Below, piece by piece: positions 1 to 7,537 of a stretch of 7,537 nt of DNA (position 1 is its first letter; the number at the start of each line of letters is the position of its first letter). This DNA comes from Rubrobacteraceae bacterium. Its GTDB lineage: Bacteria; Actinomycetota; Rubrobacteria; Rubrobacterales; Rubrobacteraceae. Below the pieces are notes generated by a model that did no database searches, was not told where the DNA came from, and was given only the letters and a program-made list of their open reading frames with translations. The position numbers and the translations under genes were made by a program. The stretch covers positions 1 through 7,537 of the forward strand of contig JAJNDJ010000188.1 in the NCBI GenBank assembly GCA_021156345.1, in the 5' to 3' direction.

Positions 1-513
1 CGTAGCAGGGGTGCCTCTGTACTCGCGATGCCTGGCTCCGCCGGGTCTGAAGAGATCCTCGCCGCCGAGCCAGACGGCCTCTTCCTCTCCAACGGCCCAG
101 GCGATCCGGCTGCCCTCGGAGCCGCGGTCGACACTTTGCGTCCGCTGCTCGGTGAGATCCCGACGTTCGGGATCTGCCTAGGACACCAACTCCTGGGGCT
201 CGCCCTCGGTTGTGAGACCTACAAGATGCCCTTCGGGCACCACGGTGCGAACCATCCCGTCAGGAACCTGAAGACGGGACGCATCGAGATAACGAGCCAG
301 AACCACGGTTTCGCCGTAAGCGAGGATTCACTCTCGGAAGACGTCGAGCTGACCCACCGCAACCTATACGACGGCACCGTCGAAGGCATCGCGAGCCCGG
401 GGAAGAGAGCGTGGAGCGTACAGTACCACCCCGAGTCGAGTCCAGGTCCGAGGGACTCGGGCTACCTCTTCGAAGAGTTCGTGAACAGTATCTCAGAGAA
501 GGCGCCGGCCTAG
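1..513 (+). CDS. carA: Carbamoyl phosphate synthase small (glutaminase) subunit, 3' part
   Basis: The small subunit of carbamoyl phosphate synthase hydrolyses glutamine and passes ammonia through a tunnel to CarB, for pyrimidine and arginine synthesis in the cytoplasm. The frame is open from base 1, so the gene starts before the window; 170 residues of the class I glutamine amidotransferase domain are present. Visible motifs are FLSNGPGDP, then [10 protein letters not shown] with the nucleophile Cys at bases 175-177, [10 protein letters not shown], the QNHGFAV segment, and YHPESSPGP with the His (427-429) and Glu (433-435) of the catalytic triad. All triad residues are present and no internal segment is missing, so the visible part looks active. 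The TAG stop is separated by one base from the carB start, which indicates translational coupling. Identity is very secure. The missing N-terminal domain and the promoter cannot be judged. Confidence 0.97.
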   Translation, partial: RSRGASVLAMPGSAGSEEILAAEPDGLFLSNGPGDPAALGAAVDTLRPLLGEIPTFGICLGHQLLGLALGCETYKMPFGHHGANHPVRNLKTGRIEITSQNHGFAVSEDSLSEDVELTHRNLYDGTVEGIASPGKRAWSVQYHPESSPGPRDSGYLFEEFVNSISEKAPA

Positions 514-514
514 C

Positions 515-3591
<3,077 letters not shown>

Positions 3592-3595
<4 letters not shown>

Positions 3596-4326
3596 AGTTC
3601 TACGGCGTTGAGGTCGAAGAGCGTCAGGAACTCGGCTCCTACACGCTGCTCAAATACCTCTGGACAGATGGACCCGTAGAACCGGGGCAGTTCGTGATGG
3701 CGAGGGCAGCCGGCTATCCCGCGACCCTGGACCCATTCCTTGCCCGCCCCTTCTCCTTCTACGACTACGACGGGAGAATGGCGAGCCTCCTCTTCGAGGT
3801 GCGCGGCCGCGGTACTATGCTCCTGGACCTAGCATCGACCATAGAGGTAACAGCGCCTCTAGGCAAGGGCTTCCGCATCGAACCCAGGCTGGGACGCGCA
3901 GCCCTTCTGGGAGGCGGCATAGGCGTGGTGCCGCTCAAGATCCTGAGACGCCGGCTGAACGCCATGGACGTTCCCCACGACGTCTTCCTCGGGTTCGCCG
4001 ACGCAAGGCCGGCGGCTGTCGCCAGAGAGTTCCCAGGCGCAGGGGTGGCGACGATGGACGGCTCGGCAGGGACACACGGGACCGTGCTCGACGCCACAGA
4101 CTCCCTCCAAGTGTACGGGGCTGTCTACGCTTGCGGGCCCAACCCCATGTTGGCCGCGGTCAAGCGCGCGGCAAGGGAGAACAGTCTCTGCCAGCTCTCC
4201 GTAGAGGAGAGGATGGGGTGCGGGAACGGCTCGTGCAACGGTTGCGTGGTCCCCGTGCGTGGAGGCGGCTACATCAGGTCCTGCATCGAGGGGCCCGTCT
4301 TCCATTCGGATGTTCTGGCATGGTAG
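3592..4326 (+). CDS. pyrK: Dihydroorotate dehydrogenase B, electron transfer subunit
   Basis: PyrK carries electrons from reduced PyrD to NAD+ through FAD and a [2Fe-2S] cluster, in a PyrD2-PyrK2 complex in the cytoplasm. The 244 residues show a ferredoxin-reductase-like layout: an FAD domain with RPFSFYD (52-58) and RGRGT (71-75), a nucleotide-binding domain with [11 protein letters not shown] (105-115) and CGPNPML (181-187), then the C-terminal cluster-binding segment. The four cluster ligands are Cys210, Cys215, Cys218 and Cys231, in the spacing CX4CX2CX12C characteristic of PyrK, following the family signature SVEERMGCG. Length is close to normal (about 250-260) and nothing important is missing. 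The ATG overlaps the carB stop as ATGA. I see no good ribosome site, so it is probably coupled to carB translation. The end overlaps pyrD by seven bases, fitting equimolar production of the two subunits. Confidence 0.96.
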
Positions 4327-5228
4327 TGCGCGATCAAAAGGCCGGTGTCGACCTCGCGGTCGAGCTCTGCGGCCTCCCGCTGCGGACCCCACTGATCCCG
4401 GCTTCCGGAACACTCTCCAGAGAAGCCCTGGGCGAGGTCGAGGGCGTGTACGGGGCGATGCTGCCCAAGACGACGACCCCGGCTGCAAGGGCCGGCAATC
4501 CACCGCCCCGCATCGCCGAGACCCCGGCAGGGATGGTCAACTCTATCGGCCTCCAGAATCCAGGTGTACACGGCTTCTTGAAGGGTCTGGACGCGTTCGG
4601 CCTCGGTATCCCTATCTTTGTCTCCGTGGCCGGTGATACTGTCGCCGAGTTCGCCCTTCTCTGCGAGATCCTCGCCGGAGACGATCGGGTCTCCGCCGTC
4701 GAGCTCAATCTCTCGTGCCCGAACGTGGAGTGCGGTGGCCTGGCCTTCTGCGCGGGGCCGGCATCCGTCGAGCAGGTGGTCGCTGCCTGCCGCGCCGCCG
4801 TACCCGGCAAACCCATCCTCGTGAAGCTCACTAACGAAGGTGTCGTCGAGAACGCCCGCGCTGCCGAGTTGGCGGGGGCGGACGGGCTTACGGTAATAAA
4901 CACCATCCCCGCTCTCACCGTAGACGCCCGCGCCCGCAAGGTTCTGGTGCGGGGCGGCCTCTCGGGACCCGCGATAAAGCCTGTCGCACTCCGGGCCGTA
5001 TACGACGTATCAGGTGTGGTGAACGTACCCGTGATAGGTAGCGGGGGCGTGGTGAGCGGGACGGATGTGGCCGAGTTCATGCTCGCTGGAGCCACGGCGG
5101 TCCAGGTAGGCACAGCGAGCTTCGTCAGGGACCCGCACGAAATCCTCGACGAGTTCGCATCCTACCTGAAAGAAAGCGGTCTGGGTGCGGCAGAGCTGTC
5201 GGGAGCCTTGCGGAGCGTTCCGCGATGA
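4320..5228 (+). CDS. pyrD: Dihydroorotate dehydrogenase B, catalytic subunit (class 1B)
   Basis: PyrD oxidises dihydroorotate to orotate with FMN, the fourth step of pyrimidine synthesis, and uses NAD+ through PyrK. The 302 residues form one TIM-barrel. Visible signatures are GNPPPRIAETPAGMVNSIGLQNPG (the NSIGLQN core at 74-80), ELNLSCPNV with the class 1B active-site Cys133, VKL with Lys169, INT (194-196), GGLSGPAIKP (212-221) and the FMN-phosphate region GSGGV (240-244) to VQVGTASF. Cysteine rather than serine as the base, together with the adjacent pyrK, marks the NAD-dependent type rather than the quinone-linked class 2 common in actinomycetes. The loop after VKLT is about two residues shorter than usual (no VKLTPN). 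The open frame extends further upstream inside pyrK, but family homology begins only after ATG 4320; GTG 4326 is an alternative start. Both starts overlap the pyrK stop. Confidence 0.96.
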   Translation: MVVRDQKAGVDLAVELCGLPLRTPLIPASGTLSREALGEVEGVYGAMLPKTTTPAARAGNPPPRIAETPAGMVNSIGLQNPGVHGFLKGLDAFGLGIPIFVSVAGDTVAEFALLCEILAGDDRVSAVELNLSCPNVECGGLAFCAGPASVEQVVAACRAAVPGKPILVKLTNEGVVENARAAELAGADGLTVINTIPALTVDARARKVLVRGGLSGPAIKPVALRAVYDVSGVVNVPVIGSGGVVSGTDVAEFMLAGATAVQVGTASFVRDPHEILDEFASYLKESGLGAAELSGALRSVPR

Positions 5229-5281
5229 CAGGCGGTCAAATGCCTGGCAAGGAGGTCAGACCGAGCGTCTTCCGGCGATGA
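5225..5281 (+). other. 18-codon ORF overlapping the pyrD stop; possible remnant
   Basis: An ATG overlapping the pyrD TGA (ATGA, the same junction type as carB/pyrK) opens a frame of 18 codons, encoding MTGGQMPGKEVRPSVFRR. Its TGA forms the first bases of the mihF promoter element. Actinobacterial pyr operons often have pyrF (orotidine phosphate decarboxylase) between pyrD and mihF, so this could be what remains of a lost or deleted gene. The peptide itself is too short to match to PyrF or anything else. It may equally be chance. Nothing shows that it is translated. Confidence 0.25.
5249..5256 (+). promoter_or_regulatory. Perfect Shine-Dalgarno sequence without a correctly spaced start codon
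   Basis: AAGGAGGT is an ideal match to the 16S rRNA tail, but no ATG, GTG or TTG lies 5-12 bases downstream. The next ATG (5278) is 21 bases away and opens only three codons (ATG ATA TAC, then TAA). The mihF start is about 40 bases away. It may be left over from a gene start that has been lost, or simply occur by chance in purine-rich DNA. Confidence 0.35.
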
Positions 5282-5287
5282 TATACT
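5279..5287 (+). promoter_or_regulatory. Extended -10 promoter for mihF (likely leaderless)
   Basis: TGATATACT matches the extended -10 consensus (TG, one base, TATACT); TATACT at 5282-5287 differs from TATAAT by one base. It sits in the only AT-rich patch of the pyrD-mihF gap. Transcription would start around 5294-5297, at or beside the mihF ATG, giving a leaderless or nearly leaderless message of the kind common in Actinobacteria. No clear -35 hexamer is seen at the right spacing, which extended -10 promoters tolerate. It would let mihF-gmk-rpoZ and following genes be expressed independently of the pyr operon. This is inferred from sequence only. Confidence 0.6.
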
Positions 5288-5296
5288 AACCCGTTG

Positions 5297-5494
5297 ATGT
5301 TGAGGCGGGCACCAGAACGGACGGCTGACGAACGCAGGGACGCGCTCGAGGAGGCCAACAGGGTACGTATGGGTCGCATCAAAGTCACGCGGGTTATGAG
5401 GGACGCAGGCATAAGCCGCTCCAAGACCCTCGTAGGGCTCACGCACGGGCAGAGGGACCGTTTGATCAGGGCACTAGGGTGCGAGGAAGGCTGA
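5297..5494 (+). CDS. mihF: Actinobacterial integration host factor (mIHF), internally shortened
   Basis: mIHF is a small nucleoid protein that binds and bends DNA and is usually encoded just upstream of gmk in Actinobacteria. This copy has only 65 residues against about 100-105 for the family. Residues 9-23 match the N-terminal helix (TADERRDALEEANRV), and residues 26-60 match the C-terminal DNA-binding end (GRIKVTRVMRDAGIS, then GLTHGQRDRL). The intervening block, normally the second half of the long helix, the acidic linker, the K(V/M)xxLL helix and the LPGVG turn (about 45 residues), is absent and the frame continues. Whether such a protein folds is doubtful. ATG 5297 is preferred because it lies at the predicted transcription start; TTG 5294 would add one residue. 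The end overlaps gmk by 16 bases. The assignment rests on context and the two matching ends. Confidence 0.82.
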   Translation: MLRRAPERTADERRDALEEANRVRMGRIKVTRVMRDAGISRSKTLVGLTHGQRDRLIRALGCEEG

Positions 5495-5928
5495 TCGTCG
5501 TCTCCGGCCCCTCCGGAGCAGGAAAGTCGACCCTGATAAGAGCCTCTCTGGAGGAGGTGCCCGAGTTGGCTTACTCCGTCTCGGCGACCACCCGGAGGCC
5601 TCGTCCAGGCGAAGTAGATGGTATAGACTATATCTTCCTCTCCCGCCAGGAGTTCGAGCGTTGGATCCAGGAGGGCCGCTTTCTGGAGTGGGCCGAATAC
5701 TCTGGTAATCTCTACGGGACGCCGGAGCGGAAGGTCGAGGAGTTTCTTAGGGCTACCGAGTCGGAAGAGGCCCTGGAGAGCCGGCTGGCGACCGCCGTAG
5801 GGGAGGTCGCGGCCAGGGACGAGTTCGACCACGAGGTAATAAACGAGAACCGGGGGCGGGCGCGCAGGGACATGATCGAGAAGATGGAGTCGATAGTAAG
5901 AGGAGGCAAAGATGCTGCACGACCTTAA
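5479..5928 (+). CDS. gmk: Guanylate kinase lacking part of its catalytic core
   Basis: Guanylate kinase phosphorylates GMP (and dGMP) to GDP with ATP and is normally essential. The 149 residues start at GTG with the family N-terminus MRGRLIVV, followed by the P-loop GPSGAGKST (10-18) and the GMP-binding region: SATTRRPRPGEVDGIDY (35-51, with Ser35, Arg39, Arg42 and Tyr51), FLEWAE (68-73) and GNLYGTP (76-82). After VEEFLR (86-91) the sequence jumps to ATESEEALESRL (92-103), which is the lid-proximal segment of the family. The roughly 46 residues usually between them are missing, including the DVLLEIDVQGA strand and the FILPPS strand plus the following helix. Normal length is about 190-210. The C-terminal helices are present (to 149). 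With two central strands gone I would not expect normal activity. The start overlaps mihF; the stop overlaps rpoZ by 17 bases. Confidence 0.93.
   Translation: MRGRLIVVSGPSGAGKSTLIRASLEEVPELAYSVSATTRRPRPGEVDGIDYIFLSRQEFERWIQEGRFLEWAEYSGNLYGTPERKVEEFLRATESEEALESRLATAVGEVAARDEFDHEVINENRGRARRDMIEKMESIVRGGKDAARP
5900..5906 (+). promoter_or_regulatory. Ribosome binding site of rpoZ
   Basis: GAGGAGG lies five bases before ATG 5912, inside the last codons of gmk. It is the best-placed Shine-Dalgarno sequence in the window, and it fixes the rpoZ start even though that start overlaps gmk. Confidence 0.8.
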
Positions 5929-6274
5929 GATAGACGAGCTGCTGGACAAGGTGGACTCCCGTTACGGCCTCGCTGTAGCAAGCGCCAAGAGGGCGCGCCA
6001 GATCAACGAGTACACCTCGACCCTGGGCCTCAATGATGCCCTCGGCATCCCTGGCCCGCAGGTCCACACCCGATCCCAGCATCCGCTGACCATCGCGATC
6101 GAGGAGTTGCGCCAGGACAAGCTGGATGTCTCCTTCAGGCAGCCCGCGGAGGACATGGAAGAAGAAATCGGGGCTGCTGATGCCGATGACTTCATCAGCC
6201 CGCCCGCCGGCCCCGGCGTCCCCCAGCAGACTGACGTCGACTCAGGCGCCCCGGGCGACGAGGGCGCAGCCTGA
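5912..6274 (+). CDS. rpoZ: RNA polymerase omega subunit with acidic C-terminal tail
   Basis: Omega is a small subunit that helps fold and hold the beta' subunit of RNA polymerase. The 120 residues begin with KIDELLDKVDSRYGLAVASAKRARQINEY (the AKRARQIN core at 25-32), the hallmark of actinobacterial-type omega (compare the IDELL..V.SKY of mycobacteria). The later conserved block HPLTIAIEELRQDKL (57-71) is also present. The conserved region appears complete. From about residue 76 a low-complexity, acidic and proline-rich tail (EDMEEEIGAADADD..., PPAGPGVPQQ) runs to the end; it is likely disordered and not part of the conserved fold. Position between gmk and coaBC is the standard actinobacterial arrangement. 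The start is set by a strong ribosome site within gmk. The TGA stop is in the same frame as coaBC, 24 bases before its start. Confidence 0.92.
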   Translation: MLHDLKIDELLDKVDSRYGLAVASAKRARQINEYTSTLGLNDALGIPGPQVHTRSQHPLTIAIEELRQDKLDVSFRQPAEDMEEEIGAADADDFISPPAGPGVPQQTDVDSGAPGDEGAA

Positions 6275-6298
6275 GACAAGGGCACAAGCCTTAACACC

Positions 6299-7363
6299 TT
6301 GATCCTTCTCTCTGTCGGAGCTTCTCCGGGGGCCCTGGCAATGCCCGCTGTGGCCAGCGAGATAGCTGCCACTGGCAACAGGGTGGAGGTGATCCTCGGC
6401 CAGAGAGCCCGTCGCTTCGTCGGCCCCGCAGCATTCCGTGATGTAGCCCTGGTAGATGATCCCTCAGAAACGCCCGAGGCTGTGCTCTTCGCCCCGGCGC
6501 CCGTGGATACTCTGGCCAGGCTCGCCCGCGGCATGGACTGTCGCTTCTCGGCGAGCACAGTCGTGGCCCCGGATCTCGACGCCGGCACGGCAGGTCACCC
6601 CGCCGTGCGAGAGAACCTCGCTCTCCTCCGAGAAGACGGTCGCCACGTCATAGAGGGACAGGATGGCAGGATGGCCTCCACGGGAGAGATCGTCGCGGGG
6701 CTACTCGGTAGTCTCGGCGGCCCGATGAGCGGGCTGCGGCTGCTCGTGACCGCTGGCGGCACCAGGGAGGCTATAGACAGCGTGCGTTTTATCGGGAACC
6801 GCTCCTCGGGGAAGATGGGGCTCGCAGTTGCCCGCGAAGCTTTGCGGCTCGGCGCCGGGGTTACCGTGGTGGCCGCCAACGTAGATAGGGTCGAGCCGGG
6901 GACCAGATACCATACGGTCGAGACCGTCGAGGAGCTGCGGGAGGCTGTACTAGATCTAGCCGCCGACGCGCACGCGCTCGTCATGGCCGCAGCGGTCTCG
7001 GATTTCAGGCCGGCCTCGCAGCTAAGGGAGAAGATCCGGCGCAGCTCGGGAACGAGGAGCCTGGAGCTTGCCCCCACGGTCGACATACTCGAGGCCGTCA
7101 GGGAGCGGTATCCCGACCTCTTTGTGGTAGGATTCGCGGCGACGCACGGGGACCCCGTGGCCGACGCCCGCGAGAAGCTAAAGGGAGCGAACCTCGTGGT
7201 GGGTAACGATATCTCCAGAGAAGGCGTAGGTTTCGGCGCCGCCGAGAACGAGGTCTACGTCGTCGGCCGCGAGAAGGAACGATTCGTCCCCAAGGCCTCC
7301 AAAGAACAGGTCGCCCGTGTCATCCTGGACATCATGATGGCGGAGATGGACGAGGAGAGATAG
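6299..7363 (+). CDS. coaBC: CoaBC: phosphopantothenoylcysteine synthetase with degenerate decarboxylase domain
   Basis: CoaBC normally performs two steps of coenzyme A synthesis: ligation of cysteine to phosphopantothenate (CoaB) and decarboxylation of the product by an FMN enzyme (CoaC). The 354 residues (family about 400) hold an intact-looking CoaB half from about 145: [37 protein letters not shown] (231-239), the KIRR motif (245-248), [13 protein letters not shown] and VGND (301-304). The CoaC half (1-140) is recognisable by order ([39 protein letters not shown]) but lacks its catalytic marks: no GGIAAYK, no HIxLxxWAD histidine, PDLDAGTAG in place of PAMNxxMW, and no ACG cysteine before GRM. 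It is probably an inactive decarboxylase domain. TTG 6299 is the only start after the rpoZ stop that retains the first strand; no good ribosome site is seen. Confidence 0.9.
   Translation: MILLSVGASPGALAMPAVASEIAATGNRVEVILGQRARRFVGPAAFRDVALVDDPSETPEAVLFAPAPVDTLARLARGMDCRFSASTVVAPDLDAGTAGHPAVRENLALLREDGRHVIEGQDGRMASTGEIVAGLLGSLGGPMSGLRLLVTAGGTREAIDSVRFIGNRSSGKMGLAVAREALRLGAGVTVVAANVDRVEPGTRYHTVETVEELREAVLDLAADAHALVMAAAVSDFRPASQLREKIRRSSGTRSLELAPTVDILEAVRERYPDLFVVGFAATHGDPVADAREKLKGANLVVGNDISREGVGFGAAENEVYVVGREKERFVPKASKEQVARVILDIMMAEMDEER
7352..7358 (+). promoter_or_regulatory. Ribosome binding site of metK
   Basis: GAGGAGA lies seven bases before ATG 7366 within the last codons of coaBC. It supports that ATG over the in-frame GTG at 7381. 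Confidence 0.65.
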
Positions 7364-7365
7364 AG

Positions 7366-7537
7366 ATGGTGGAGAGAGCGGTGGGCCTGACCACCTGGAA
7401 CGCAGCAGACGACCAGAAACTGAGGGCCACTCACCTCTTTACATCAGAGTCCGTTACCGAGGGCCACCCCGACAAGATTGCGGACCAGATCTCCGACACC
7501 ATTCTGGACGCGGCGCTCGCGGATGACCCCATGAGCA
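7366..7537 (+). CDS. metK: S-adenosylmethionine synthetase, 5' part
   Basis: MetK makes S-adenosylmethionine from methionine and ATP. Only the first 57 codons are in the window and the frame is open at the end. The signature [20 protein letters not shown], with the His (in GHPDK) and Lys residues that bind ATP and phosphate, is unmistakable, followed by [13 protein letters not shown]. The conserved part starts at residue 23, whereas most MetK proteins reach it within about five residues. The chosen ATG therefore implies an N-terminal extension of roughly 18-20 residues ([20 protein letters not shown]). GTG 7381 would shorten it by five residues only. The two-base gap to coaBC suggests co-transcription, matching the actinobacterial coaBC-metK order. 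Confidence 0.96.
   Translation, partial: MVERAVGLTTWNAADDQKLRATHLFTSESVTEGHPDKIADQISDTILDAALADDPMS

Noticed and set aside
4131..4319. Upstream in-frame extension of pyrD
   Set aside because: It lies wholly inside pyrK in another frame, gives arginine-rich sequence unlike dihydroorotate dehydrogenase, and has no support over ATG 4320.
4334..5113. Long open frame of 259 codons on the - strand opposite pyrD
   Set aside because: It is serine-, threonine- and alanine-rich with no recognisable domain and fully overlaps a conserved gene, a usual shadow effect in GC-rich DNA.
5229..5246. Inverted repeat CAGGC/GCCTG after pyrD as a terminator
   Set aside because: The stem is only five base pairs with an eight-base loop and no T-run follows, so it is not a credible terminator.
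5479..5928. Frameshift as the reason for the short gmk
   Set aside because: The frame is continuous and the coding sequence on both sides matches the family in the same frame. The missing core is not encoded in another frame between the two matching parts, because there is no DNA between them.

Overview
The window is a GC-rich, tightly packed, single-strand block of housekeeping genes, all on the + strand. It reads as the end of a de novo pyrimidine operon running into a nucleotide/transcription/cofactor cluster: carA (3' part) - carB - pyrK - pyrD - mihF - gmk - rpoZ - coaBC - metK (5' part). The order pyr genes, mihF, gmk, rpoZ, coaBC, metK is typical of Actinobacteria. The actinobacterial integration host factor, the actinobacterial-type omega subunit and the high GC agree with this. 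A PyrK/PyrD pair (class 1B, NAD-linked dihydroorotate dehydrogenase) points to a deep-branching lineage such as Rubrobacteria or relatives rather than a typical actinomycete. The lineage is my inference; no species can be named.

Layout: 1-5228 holds glutamine-dependent carbamoyl phosphate synthase (CarA + CarB) and dihydroorotate dehydrogenase B (PyrK + PyrD), with gaps of one base or short overlaps, as expected for one transcript. A gap of about 65 bases (5229-5296) follows. It holds an 18-codon ORF in the slot where pyrF often sits, an orphan perfect Shine-Dalgarno sequence, and an extended -10 promoter that would start a leaderless or nearly leaderless mihF message. From 5297 to the end come mihF, gmk and rpoZ (overlapping), then coaBC and metK. 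There is no gene-free stretch over 300 bases, and I see no RNA gene, mobile element, CRISPR array or convincing terminator.

The genes are routine, but several products are not. Three proteins seem to lack internal blocks, in frame, compared with their families: CarB lacks about 26 residues of its allosteric domain, mIHF about 45 central residues, and Gmk about 46 residues of its catalytic core. In addition, the N-terminal (decarboxylase) half of CoaBC has lost every catalytic signature I can recall, while its ligase half looks intact. Either this lineage carries unusually reduced housekeeping proteins, with the missing activities supplied elsewhere, or the sequence carries deletions that are not in the living genome. 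That question is the main thing worth checking. No new defence, mobile or biosynthetic system is visible.
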